Assembly: GCF_002968335.2 (NCBI RefSeq)
Contig: NZ_CP134398.1
Span: 1,798,001-1,862,000 of the forward strand
DNA length: 64,000 nucleotides
DNA from: Mycobacterium sp. ITM-2016-00316
GTDB lineage: Bacteria > Actinomycetota > Actinomycetes > Mycobacteriales > Mycobacteriaceae
Direction of reading: 5' to 3'
Shown: piece by piece, positions 56,580 through 64,000 of the stretch
Layout: every line of letters starts with the position of its first letter
Numbering within the stretch: position 1 is the stretch's first letter
Position numbers and translations under genes: made by a program
Notes under the pieces: generated by a model
Databases searched by the model: none
What the model was told of the DNA's origin: nothing
What the model saw: the letters and a program-made list of their open reading frames with translations, nothing else

Positions 56580-57209
56580 TCAGGTGCTGATGCCGACGTT
56601 CCGCCTTGCGATTTTCGCGTGACGCGATTGGCTGCATCGTATCCACACTGCGGCGTCCAGCAGGCGAAGTGTCGAGATAGAACTAGTCGGTGCGTTGTCT
56701 GGACGGCAGGCTTCGATCGAGTCCCGGACCCCGGGGTCGCTCAGGCAGGCACGCAGGGCGACCCATGAATCGTCTCCGAGATTCAGCGCTTCAATGATCA
56801 CGCTGTCGACCACTGGGATCAGTCGGGGCCGCTTGCGTGCCATCAGCTTGCTGGCCCGTGTCCTGCCCACCTTGGGGAGCACGCGCAGCGCCCAGTACAA
56901 CGCCTCGGCATGCGCCAGGTCCTCGTCGGACACATTCCACAGGTCCACGTCGTCGGGGACCGCCGCGAGTAGATCGCTGAACTTATCCGCGTCGGTCTTC
57001 AACAGACTGCGGACGGACGGCGGCGGGAGCGCCACGTCGAGCAGAGTCACCGCCAGTAGGTCCGTCGTGGTGAAGCGATCGCGGTCGTTGTCGGGCAGGG
57101 TATCGAACGTCGTCGCGGCAAAAGGCCCGTCGGTGTCGAAGAACTGCTCAACGAGCCGCTTGGCGGGCTCGCCGACGAAGGACAGCACCCGGCTCTGAAG
57201 ATCGGTCAT
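56580..57209 (-). CDS. DUF6308 family protein
   Basis: A 209-residue protein. The central motif (LPKVGRTRASKLMARKRPRL, then IPVVDSVII) is typical of the DUF6308 family, which contains a helix-hairpin-like KVGxTxASKLLARKRP segment and a conserved Asp. This resembles DNA-glycosylase or HhH folds, and the family occurs near restriction and toxin-like genes in actinobacteria. Its ATG overlaps the stop of the 135-aa gene upstream, so they form a two-gene unit. The stop lies four bases from that of the converging small gene. Activity is unknown. Confidence 0.75.
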   Translation of the reverse strand: MTDLQSRVLSFVGEPAKRLVEQFFDTDGPFAATTFDTLPDNDRDRFTTTDLLAVTLLDVALPPPSVRSLLKTDADKFSDLLAAVPDDVDLWNVSDEDLAHAEALYWALRVLPKVGRTRASKLMARKRPRLIPVVDSVIIEALNLGDDSWVALRACLSDPGVRDSIEACRPDNAPTSSISTLRLLDAAVWIRCSQSRHAKIARRNVGIST

Positions 57210-57613
57210 TTCAGCTGCCGTCCTGGTCGCGCGTAGCGGTCATGAATTGCCTTGACCTGCCCCGCCCAAAAAGCCAGCTTGTCGTCGGCAGTGGCCGTAT
57301 TCGGCAGCAGGCCCAGCTCAGTGGCGAACTTATAGAAGCCTGGGCCAGGATCGTTCTGGCCGGTGTAGGACACGATCGCCGACAGCATGACTTTGGGGTC
57401 GCCGATGGTGCGGAGTACAGCTTCGCCGAGCACTGCGCCCACCGCGGCGCGGTCGCGTTCCAGGCCGAAGTCGAAGGGGATGTGACCGGCCCGAGCCAAT
57501 GCCGAATTCAGGTCGCTGTAATTGGTGGTGCGCTCCGACTGCGCCTTTTCGGTCAGAAAGCTGACGACGTTTTCAACCATTCGGTCCCACTCGTCGTCGC
57601 TGCGTCCGTACAC
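57206..57613 (-). CDS. Small partner protein upstream of DUF6308
   Basis: A 135-residue protein from GTG 57613. It shows the pattern W-x-V-(x)n-NYSDL-(x)n-AAVGAVLGEAV, then LSAIVSYTGQNDPGPGFYKF. The same sequence of features occurs in the next minus-strand protein at 57697-58317 (TYSQL, WIGDVLGRVI, LTSLCVTSDGTVGAGYKF), so they share a fold. The domain is a small alpha/beta unit seen in other defence-linked hypothetical proteins; I cannot name it. Its TGA overlaps the ATG of the DUF6308 gene, indicating joint expression. Confidence 0.65.
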   Translation of the reverse strand: MYGRSDDEWDRMVENVVSFLTEKAQSERTTNYSDLNSALARAGHIPFDFGLERDRAAVGAVLGEAVLRTIGDPKVMLSAIVSYTGQNDPGPGFYKFATELGLLPNTATADDKLAFWAGQVKAIHDRYARPGRQLK

Positions 57614-57696
57614 CCGTGCATCCTCCCCAAAGTCAACGGCTCATCAATTCTCGCAGAGCGTAACCGTGTGGTACGACAAGCCAGCAGCTCCGTTGC

Positions 57697-58317
57697 TCAG
57701 TCGCAGTTGTCGCACTGTCCTGTCATGGGTAGGGCCTGGTTGCACCTGGAGCAGAAATTCAACGGCACATCGAGCTTCGCCTGAGCTTTCTTGAAATCTT
57801 TCTTCGCCTGAGCCTTTGGCGTCAGTGTTGGCTTGCCGCCGTCCGGTGGAAGCTCAGCACCGAAGAATCTGTAGCACTCCAAGCGCGTATAGGCAGCGTG
57901 TTCGTCGAGATCGTCGAGGCCCTGGGGTAAAGGCTTATGTTCGTTGCCTGAGCTGGCGCGTTCGGCGGCATCAAGAGCGAACTTGTATCCAGCCCCTACT
58001 GTTCCATCTGAAGTCACACACAACGACGTCAACTGCGGCCATCCGTTACTCGCACACACAGAAATGACCCGACCGAGGACATCTCCGATCCAGTTCATCA
58101 CTAGGCCTCTGTGCGTGATGCCGGTCTGCATTTGGACAAACTCAGCCAGCTGCGAATACGTCACAAAGCCGTTGTACCGCTTTGCTGTTTTAGTCAGTAG
58201 CGCTACCGCATGAGGCTCCCATGCATCGAACGCATCTTGCATCGAGATCTTGTGGCCTTCTTGGTTCAGTGGCACTGCAATCCCCTGTCGTTTCTGGGCG
58301 GAACTTGATCCGGGCAT
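57697..58317 (-). CDS. Zinc-ribbon protein with island-shared small domain
   Basis: A 206-residue protein from ATG 58317; ATG 58242 is an alternative with the conserved part starting MQDAFDAWEPHAVALL. The N-terminal domain (TYSQLAEFVQMQTG, WIGDVLGRVISVC, then VGAGYKFALDAA) is related to the protein at 57206-57613. A Lys/Ala-rich linker (KAQAKKDFKKAQAK) leads to a C-terminal zinc ribbon CSRCNQALPMTGQCDNCD. The ribbon suggests nucleic-acid or protein contact. It stands 83 bases upstream of the two-gene DUF6308 unit on the same strand and may be part of that operon. Function unknown. Confidence 0.6.
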   Translation of the reverse strand: MPGSSSAQKRQGIAVPLNQEGHKISMQDAFDAWEPHAVALLTKTAKRYNGFVTYSQLAEFVQMQTGITHRGLVMNWIGDVLGRVISVCASNGWPQLTSLCVTSDGTVGAGYKFALDAAERASSGNEHKPLPQGLDDLDEHAAYTRLECYRFFGAELPPDGGKPTLTPKAQAKKDFKKAQAKLDVPLNFCSRCNQALPMTGQCDNCD

Positions 58318-58378
58318 TTGTTGCAGTTGTATCTGGTTCGTGCTGATCTGCGGTCAAGGACGGACATCGTGGGTGCCG

Positions 58379-59194
58379 CTATCGCCCAACCGATTTCGCT
58401 TTGAGTTTTGTGACTTTCTTCTTCAGCTCGGCGCGGGCGGCGATCAGGCGATCTGGATTGACTTTGCTTGAGAGCGTCTCCCGCGGCTTTCTTCCAAGAA
58501 AGAACGCGATCCGTTCTGCATTCGCACCGCTGGGGTGCGGCAGGCCGGCTAAGACGCGGGACTGATCAAGACCGGCTTGGGAAGTGGCGAACTCGACGAC
58601 TTCACTGACTTGCGTGCCCAAGGGCACGAAGATGCTGCGGCGGAGGCTGGCGACCTCTGGCACGAAGCCGAGTTCAACCTGTTCCCGCAGTATCGGTGTC
58701 GACAGCACTGGCGGTGCGCCGGAGTAATTCTTTCCGTCAACGAACACTGGATTGCGGCATACCGATGTGAAATGCACCAGGCTGGTATCGCCGTCCCACA
58801 GCAGCGCCGTCGACCGCACACCAAGCAGCTGATTGACTCCGATGCTGTCCAACATGGCGACGAGATGCGTACGCATGGGCCCAGAGAAGCTGGCAAATGA
58901 CCCGGCGGCAGCGAGCGACTCCGCTCCGTTGAGGCCTGCCAGTAGTCCGCGCCGAGCCTCTCTCAGAGCGTTGCCCATCTGCTGCCGTCCTGGGGTTAGC
59001 CCAACTAGAACGATGCGGGCTTCAGGATCCGCGTCATCAAATGGGGCGTAAGCGATGTCAATGCGCTTGTTGCCTGCCGTGCCGCTGCTAAGTAACAACC
59101 GTTTCGGAGTCTCGATCTCCTCCGAAAGTTGCTCGTCAGACATGCTTCGCAGCATCGGTGCGAAGCGCGCGAACATGTCACGCTGGGTGTCCAT
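58379..59194 (-). CDS. Uracil-DNA-glycosylase-fold protein
   Basis: A 271-residue protein. IVLVGLTPGRQQMGN near residue 60 matches the first UDG motif region (G-x-x-PG), and GLPHPSGANAERI near 220 matches the HPSxxN/R loop of uracil-DNA glycosylase-fold proteins. The first motif lacks the classical GQDPYH catalytic set, so it may be a distant or specialised member, as found near defence and phage-resistance genes. The C-terminal tail is Lys/Arg-rich (AELKKKVTKLKAKSVGR), good for DNA contact. It is the last gene on the right side of the defence island. Confidence 0.7.
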   Translation of the reverse strand: MDTQRDMFARFAPMLRSMSDEQLSEEIETPKRLLLSSGTAGNKRIDIAYAPFDDADPEARIVLVGLTPGRQQMGNALREARRGLLAGLNGAESLAAAGSFASFSGPMRTHLVAMLDSIGVNQLLGVRSTALLWDGDTSLVHFTSVCRNPVFVDGKNYSGAPPVLSTPILREQVELGFVPEVASLRRSIFVPLGTQVSEVVEFATSQAGLDQSRVLAGLPHPSGANAERIAFFLGRKPRETLSSKVNPDRLIAARAELKKKVTKLKAKSVGR

Positions 59195-59423
59195 CGTGGT
59201 CCTTCGGTGGTGCTGTACACGGTCATGTCACCGGAACGGCCAGGCAGCTGTCCGTCCACGGCGACGTTATCGCGCCGACGATGGCTCCGCGGGTTGTTCG
59301 TCCTGATAGCTCGTTTGCATGGAGTCAACGCCTGAACTGCGGGAAGAGGCGGCCTGCCACGGTCTGCTTTAGGGATGCGCCTGAACGCTTCGGGTATCAG
59401 TGCAGACTTCGACAGCACCTGTG
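59195..59423. other. Gene-free stretch at the right edge of the island
   Basis: Frames here are short and have poor codon use, and no tRNA, direct repeat, integrase remnant or hairpin is evident. It separates the UDG-fold gene from the vWA gene and from conventional chromosomal genes, so it may be the insertion boundary of the island. That is inferred from gene content alone. Confidence 0.35.
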
Positions 59424-60068
59424 TCACCCCTCCGCCAAGTCCGACCGCTGATCCTCACTGAAAGCCGGCATCGCAGCTTCGGCGTCGACCAACTTCGCGG
59501 TCCGGTACCCCCGCACATTCCCCGACATGGCGGCCATCGCCTCCCGGGACTTCCCCCGGCCGTAGGTGACCGCCTGCTCGGCCCTGACCCCGAGATCCTT
59601 GCCGACCTCGACAGCGTCTTGATCGGCGCCCATATAGAGGAACTCCCACCCGAATTGGTTGGTCTGCTGCTCGACCAGTGACTTGATTGCCGGCCGACTC
59701 CACTCGCGGCTGGAGTTCTCCATGCCGTCGGTCATGATCGCCACGACGACCGAGCCGGGCCGCTCGTCCTCGGCTAAAGCGTTGATCTCGGCTGCCGTGT
59801 CGGTGATGAGCTTGCCCATCGAGTCCAGCAGCGCGGTGCTGTTGCGTGGATTCAGTTCCAGCGCAGGCACTTCGCCGACGGGCACGGCGTGGTAGACGAC
59901 CTCGTATTCGCTGTCGAACTGCGCGAGCGTGACGCGGCATTCCCCGTCGCCGGCGCGCTGCTCGGTGAGGAACGCGTCGAAGCCGCCGACCACGTCGGAC
60001 TTGATCGACTGCATCGATCCGGAGCGATCCAGCAGGAAGGCGATGAGGGTGAGGTTCTGGTTCGGCAT
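59424..60068 (-). CDS. von Willebrand factor A domain protein
   Basis: A 214-residue protein with a complete MIDAS site: DRSGSM near residue 14 (DxSxS), a Thr in LNPRNSTALLDSM near 78, and MTDGMENSS near 113. It should bind a divalent metal and a partner protein in the cytoplasm; no signal peptide is present. The C-terminus (VTYGRGKSREAMAAMSGNVR) is typical of the bacterial small vWA family that includes TerY-like proteins. The 126-aa gene upstream is 23 bases away on the same strand, so they are probably co-transcribed. Confidence 0.85.
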   Translation of the reverse strand: MPNQNLTLIAFLLDRSGSMQSIKSDVVGGFDAFLTEQRAGDGECRVTLAQFDSEYEVVYHAVPVGEVPALELNPRNSTALLDSMGKLITDTAAEINALAEDERPGSVVVAIMTDGMENSSREWSRPAIKSLVEQQTNQFGWEFLYMGADQDAVEVGKDLGVRAEQAVTYGRGKSREAMAAMSGNVRGYRTAKLVDAEAAMPAFSEDQRSDLAEG

Positions 60069-60091
60069 GGTCGATTCCTTTCGGTTGTTGA

Positions 60092-60472
60092 CTACCGAGG
60101 CTTGGTGTTTCGGCGCGGCTTGAACCGCATCGGCTCGGCTGGGGGAGCGGGTGGCAGTGGAGTCTTGGCGTGCTTGTCGCTACGGGCGCGTTTGACGTCT
60201 TCGGCGGTGATCCGGTCGCCACTGCTGACGTACGGGTTCAGTCTCGGCGTACTGGCGAGGCGCGGGCCGACCGCGTTCTCCGTGAGGCCGGCGCTCTTTC
60301 CGGCCGCCGCGATCGACATTTCGTCGTCGACGACGGCGCGGGCCAGCTGCTCGTCGAGTAACTGGCTGACCTCTGTGAGAACCGACCGAAGGTGTTGCAG
60401 GGCTTGGTCGGCGGTTGCAGCGGTCTCGGCGTGTGCGAGGTCTGCGCGGATGCGTTCGTACCGGCTGGGCAT
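60092..60472 (-). CDS. Small helix-turn-helix-like protein next to vWA gene
   Basis: A 126-residue protein starting MPSRYERIRADLAHAETAAT. A helical N-terminal part (ALQHLRSVLTEVSQLLDEQL) precedes a segment that reads like a helix-turn-helix (MSIAAAGKSAGLTENAVGPR). The C-terminal tail is Pro/Lys/Arg-rich. This suggests a small DNA-binding regulator, possibly controlling the vWA gene it precedes by 23 bases. Family not recognised. Confidence 0.6.
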   Translation of the reverse strand: MPSRYERIRADLAHAETAATADQALQHLRSVLTEVSQLLDEQLARAVVDDEMSIAAAGKSAGLTENAVGPRLASTPRLNPYVSSGDRITAEDVKRARSDKHAKTPLPPAPPAEPMRFKPRRNTKPR

Positions 60473-60529
60473 GTGCCACCATACCGCACAAAGTGCGGAG
60501 TCCGCAATAACTGCGGATATCGAGATTCG

Positions 60530-61237
60530 TCATGGCCAGTCCCGCACCACGGCCACCAGGCCTGAGTGGTCGCTTTCGCCCGTCAACCGTGGGTCGTGGT
60601 CGAACTCGCAGACGCTGATCCGCGGCGCGAGATCCGGCGCTGCGTAGACGTAGTCGAGCCGGAAGCCGTTGTCGCCCGGTCGGCTGAACCAGGAGTACTC
60701 GCGGACGTCGGGGTGCAGTGATCGCCACATATCGGTGTACCCGGAGGCGATCAGCCGGCCGGGCATTTCCGGTCCGATGAACTTGGCTCCCCGGGGATCC
60801 TTGTCGAGATCGTTGGTGCCGGTGTTGAAGTCGCCGATCAACAGGTCGATGCCTTTTGACGAGGCGTCCCGGATCAGCTTCTCCCAGTAGGGGAGCTTCG
60901 CGGTGTTCTGCGGCATGTACACCCCGCATACGTAGGCGCCGTCGATCTCGGCGCACCACAGGTGTCGCGGGTCGAGCGACTCGCTGAACGCCCATGACCG
61001 CTCGATGCCGATGCGCGCGGCGATGAGCACGGTGTTCTCCTTCGGCCCCACCGGTGGATGCGAAGTGTCGTAGCCGACCTGCTCAAGACGGTCGATCAAC
61101 CGCGCGCCCACCGCGTTGGCGCGGAACTCGGTGACCACCAAAATGTCGGCGTCGTAGCCGAGCAGTCGGGTGGCCAGCGCCTCGGCGGACTTGGTGCCGC
61201 CGTGCCGGATGTTGAGTGTCGCGAGCCTCGTGCCCAC
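60530..61237 (-). CDS. Endonuclease/exonuclease/phosphatase family protein
   Basis: A 235-residue member of the DNase I-like EEP superfamily. The catalytic motifs appear in order: LATLNIRHGG near residue 5, VVTEFRAN near 35, LIGDFNTG near 135, FRLDYVYAA near 190 and GESDHSGLVAV near 222. The family hydrolyses phosphodiesters or phosphomonoesters with a divalent metal; the substrate (DNA, RNA or lipid phosphate) cannot be told. There is no signal peptide, so it is probably cytoplasmic. It is separated from its neighbours by 57 and 73 bases. Confidence 0.88.
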   Translation of the reverse strand: MGTRLATLNIRHGGTKSAEALATRLLGYDADILVVTEFRANAVGARLIDRLEQVGYDTSHPPVGPKENTVLIAARIGIERSWAFSESLDPRHLWCAEIDGAYVCGVYMPQNTAKLPYWEKLIRDASSKGIDLLIGDFNTGTNDLDKDPRGAKFIGPEMPGRLIASGYTDMWRSLHPDVREYSWFSRPGDNGFRLDYVYAAPDLAPRISVCEFDHDPRLTGESDHSGLVAVVRDWP

Positions 61238-61310
61238 CGAAGTGTCCTCTCGCTCGACGTGGAATCTCCAGCGAGCCGATCAGTATGAGGGCGGGTACCG
61301 ACAAGTCCGC

Positions 61311-62381
61311 TCAGCTGGGCGAATCCATCCACCGGGGCGCGAACCCGATGTCGAGTCGCACACTCGCTTGGTATCCCGACCACGTCGCGATTCCCGGTGG
61401 CTGGCTCCCGTAGATCCCGCGCGCCGCCGCGACGACGCGCGGGTACTCGGCGGGCCACCGGATCGCGTCGGCGATCTGCTCAAGCTTCTCGCGGTCACGA
61501 CCGAGCACCCTGTCGACGAGGTCGACCGCCGGCAGTGCATGTCGTTTGTCGGTGTTGCAGCGCGCGCACGCCAACACGAGATTGGCCAGTCCGTCGATGC
61601 CGACGAGTGACCACGGCAGCACGTGGTCGATCGGGCTGTCGGCCGGCAGATTGGTGTCGCAGTAGAAGCAGCGCGCACCGAACGCGTCCTTGAAGGGACA
61701 ACGCACCGCGGCCAATGCGGTGCGGTCCCGGCCGAACAGATGCCCGGCGATATCCGGCACCTCGGCGGTGAGAAACTTGTTCATCCGGCGCACGTCGTCG
61801 ACCCACATGATCTCCAGCGCGGGCTTGAGCAGGCCGGCCAGCCGGGCAAGGCCGGCCGCCACGCCCGGCATCAGCACAATCGCGTCACCGTGGGCTCGCA
61901 ACGTTCGCCGGGACACGTTGGCGTGCAGGAAGCTGTCGTCGTACAGGAACGGATCATTGGCGTCACCGGGAAGTCGCTGCAGCCGAAACAGCGGCTGCTG
62001 CGCCAGGCACAAGCCGATCTCGTCGATGGATGCCTGGTAGACCTCCGGCGCCGTCGTCATCACCACGCTCAATGAGGAAGCCGACGTCGCAGCGCGCAAG
62101 GCCCTGACGGCCCGCGGGATTCGCTCTTTCTCATTGCTCGACTGGCGCAGGTCATGGCCTTCGAAAGGGCGAACCTGACGCCAGTACAGCTGCAGCACCC
62201 GGTGCGCGAGGTCGGGGATCGGCACGGCCAGCTGGTCCGCCGGGTACTCGGGCAGGTTCTCGATGCAGTGGTCGATGAGCGCCATCAGGATCGCGAGTTT
62301 GTAGGTCGCGACCCGCACCCCGGTCTCCAGGATCGCCACCATGCGCTGCCCGAGCAGCAGGGGGTCGATGGCGTGCGGCAC
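61311..62381 (-). CDS. HNH endonuclease domain protein
   Basis: A 356-residue protein. The C-terminal third has an HNH module with zinc cysteines: RCFYCDTNLP, then IDHVLPWSLVG and ANLVLACARCNTDKRH, near residues 238-290. The N-terminal 230 residues are helical (YKLAILMALIDHCIENLP) and probably recognise DNA. This plan is common for stand-alone chromosomal HNH proteins in actinobacteria and is often described as a restriction endonuclease. It is likely part of the normal chromosome rather than the island, although a defence role is possible. Confidence 0.85.
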   Translation of the reverse strand: MPHAIDPLLLGQRMVAILETGVRVATYKLAILMALIDHCIENLPEYPADQLAVPIPDLAHRVLQLYWRQVRPFEGHDLRQSSNEKERIPRAVRALRAATSASSLSVVMTTAPEVYQASIDEIGLCLAQQPLFRLQRLPGDANDPFLYDDSFLHANVSRRTLRAHGDAIVLMPGVAAGLARLAGLLKPALEIMWVDDVRRMNKFLTAEVPDIAGHLFGRDRTALAAVRCPFKDAFGARCFYCDTNLPADSPIDHVLPWSLVGIDGLANLVLACARCNTDKRHALPAVDLVDRVLGRDREKLEQIADAIRWPAEYPRVVAAARGIYGSQPPGIATWSGYQASVRLDIGFAPRWMDSPS

Positions 62382-62495
62382 AAAGCCTTGGTAACGGGGC
62401 GCCGCCCATCCGGCTCAACTTGTCGGTGCCCGCTGTCATTCTGTCCGGCTGGCATGCGCACATCCGTCGCAGTCAATCGTGATGGGAGCGGAACG

Positions 62496-63299
62496 GTGAG
62501 CAAGGGTTCATCCGGTGGGTCTGGCGGCGTGGGCGTCCTGTTTGTCGTCATCGTCGTGCTCATCGCGGCGGTGCCGAAAGAGGTGTGGATCACCCTCGGA
62601 GCCATGACTGCACTCATCCTGGTGATCTGGATGGTCTCCAAAGCGGTTGAGGCTGCCGAGAAGAGACGTGTCGAGGAGCAGGAACGTCTACGCATAGAAC
62701 GCGTGGCGCAGGCGGCCGCCGCCAAGCATGAACGCGTGGAGTGGGAGCGCCGGGAGAAGCAGGCGCGCATCGACATGCTCGGGCCGCAGAATGCAGTGCT
62801 GATGGAGTCTGCGCTGAGAGCGGTCAAGCAGGTTGCCGGCACCGAGGCCGCTCGCGCCGGGTGGTTGGGTGATGTCGACTTCAGCACCGATATTGCCGGG
62901 ATCGCCGACGGCTTCGCGAAAGCGCATGCCCTGAACGCCGTGACGGGCAAGCTGTCGGCGCTGACCAAGCCGAACGCCGATGACCGCCGAATCCTCGCGG
63001 AGGCGCGCACCACCATCGCGAACCTGGAACGCACCGCGATCGAGCGGGTCGAACTGATCGCTCAGTGCGCCGTCGAGGCACGACACATCGACGCTTCGTT
63101 GCGCGCCGAGCGCGAGGATGCCCGCGTTGCCGAACAGCGGGCCGAGCTGCACGGCACGCTCAGCGCGATGCTCTACGGCATTGAGGCAACACCGGACTCC
63201 ACGCCGACGAACTCGGCGGTGGACGCGGTGATGGCGCGGGTGCAGGCCTACCGGGAGATCAAAAGCCAGATCGAACAGGCGCGCGGCGCCGGCGCCTGA
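62496..63299 (+). CDS. Two-TM coiled-coil membrane protein
   Basis: A 267-residue protein. GTG 62496 was chosen because GGGAG (62484-62488) lies seven bases before it; ATG 62454 is an alternative. Two adjacent membrane segments (GVGVLFVVIVVLIAAVP and VWITLGAMTALILVIWMVSK) are followed by a charged coiled coil (KRRVEEQERLRIERVAQAAA) and a helical cytoplasmic domain. No family is recognised. The layout suggests a membrane-anchored scaffold. Confidence 0.7.
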   Translation: MSKGSSGGSGGVGVLFVVIVVLIAAVPKEVWITLGAMTALILVIWMVSKAVEAAEKRRVEEQERLRIERVAQAAAAKHERVEWERREKQARIDMLGPQNAVLMESALRAVKQVAGTEAARAGWLGDVDFSTDIAGIADGFAKAHALNAVTGKLSALTKPNADDRRILAEARTTIANLERTAIERVELIAQCAVEARHIDASLRAEREDARVAEQRAELHGTLSAMLYGIEATPDSTPTNSAVDAVMARVQAYREIKSQIEQARGAGA

Positions 63300-63352
63300 C
63301 GAAGCGGTACTTGGTGCCGCGGGACCAGTCCGTGGCGTCGTACGGTGTTTTC

Positions 63353-64000
63353 ATGTCGAAGTCCCAGCGCCCTCGCGGCGGCGCACCGGCCGAACCCGAC
63401 CTGATGGGTGAGGTGCGCACGGCTGTGGCCGATCCCGACCCACTGCACCTGCTCAGCTACGTCAGCATGCTGCTGACCGCGGTGGATCCCCGCCGCAAGA
63501 AGCATCCGTTCGACGCTCCCGACGGGCCGAGCCGCGAAGAGTTGGCGGCGATGTTCATCGACGTACCGGCGCCGGAGACCACCGCACTGCTGGCCGTCAT
63601 CGCCGCCCTCGTCGACGACGAGATCCTGCGGGCGCGGATCCGACGAGAACTGGCCGCCCGGGATCACACCACACCGGACTGGCTGAGTCGGCTCGACCAG
63701 ACATCGGCGTACCGCGCTGTCCGCATGACGCACATCCTCGGTGACGGCGACAACATCATGATCGGCGCGCGGGTGGCGGGCGGCTACGAGGCCACCTGCG
63801 TCGTCTACGTCGACCACAACATGGGGCAACTGGTCAAGGACGCCTTCGTCATTCCCGAATCCATCGAGTACGTCGTCGGCCAATACCAGAGCCTCGACGA
63901 TGACCCGGACACGACGTGGGAGGACGTGAGCCTCGCCGATGCCCGCGCGTGGATCGAACCCGCGATCGACATGGCGGCTCGCACCTACCCGCCGCTGGAA
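63353..64000 (+). CDS. Hypothetical protein, cut by the window end
   Basis: A frame from ATG 63353 stays open to the last base, giving at least 216 residues starting MSKSQRPRGGAPAEPDLMGE. Codon use is strongly G/C at third positions, as expected of a real mycobacterial gene. The first half is helical (LLSYVSMLLTAVDPRRKKHP) and the second half has beta strands (IMIGARVAGGYEATCVVYVD). It lies 53 bases after the two-TM protein on the same strand. No family is recognised, and the 3' end is missing. Confidence 0.7.
   Translation, partial: MSKSQRPRGGAPAEPDLMGEVRTAVADPDPLHLLSYVSMLLTAVDPRRKKHPFDAPDGPSREELAAMFIDVPAPETTALLAVIAALVDDEILRARIRRELAARDHTTPDWLSRLDQTSAYRAVRMTHILGDGDNIMIGARVAGGYEATCVVYVDHNMGQLVKDAFVIPESIEYVVGQYQSLDDDPDTTWEDVSLADARAWIEPAIDMAARTYPPLE

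Noticed and set aside
59889..60647. 252-codon plus-strand frame across the vWA and small genes
   Set aside because: Ser/Arg-rich shadow sequence; the minus-strand vWA MIDAS motifs are definite.

Overview
The window is GC-rich (roughly 60-65% by eye), tightly packed and uses many GTG/TTG starts. Together with a DUF2563 protein, an ESX-type substrate-like protein and a C-terminal membrane partner, this points to a mycobacterium (Mycobacterium/Mycolicibacterium). No tRNA, rRNA, CRISPR array, integrase or transposase was seen.

Left flank (1-10.4 kb): ordinary chromosomal genes. These are a SWIM zinc-finger protein, a DUF2786 protein, a secreted DsbA-like protein that lacks the second active-site cysteine, a small Cys-rich protein, a PP2A-like metallophosphoesterase, and an ORC/CDC6-like ATPase with a winged helix and an operator-like inverted repeat just upstream. 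A small type VII secretion-associated cluster on the minus strand follows (DUF2563 protein, a 510-aa substrate-like protein, a membrane protein, and a probably frameshifted small gene).

Centre (10.4-59.2 kb): a very large anti-phage defence island. It opens with three plus-strand genes: a PLD-nuclease/helicase/DUF3427 fusion, a 1,129-aa protein with no recognised domain, and a 1,543-aa zinc-rich DUF1998 helicase. The last two overlap and resemble the two-gene Druantia type III plan (DruH/DruE). A complete, tightly coupled BREX type 2 (Pgl) operon comes next: pglW, pglX, pglY, pglZ, brxD and brxHI, with overlaps or 3-nt gaps at every junction. Then come a small protein overlapping a Mrr-like nuclease/helicase with helicase-associated repeats, a McrB/McrC type IV-like restriction pair coupled to a small third gene, and a paralogue of that third gene.

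On the minus strand there follows a TM0106-type RecB nuclease/Upf1-like helicase split by one in-frame amber codon, with two unrecognised genes upstream of it. The island ends with an SMC/Rad50-like ATPase coupled to a 112-aa protein, a DUF6308 gene coupled to a small partner, a related zinc-ribbon protein, and a uracil-DNA-glycosylase-fold protein.

Right flank (59.4-64 kb): chromosomal genes again. They are a vWA-domain protein with a small partner, an exonuclease/endonuclease/phosphatase-family protein, an HNH endonuclease, a two-TM coiled-coil protein and a gene running off the end. The most promising undescribed material is the three-gene helicase module before BREX, the paired modular proteins after McrC, the short domain shared by two distant genes of the island, and the SMC-like/112-aa pair.
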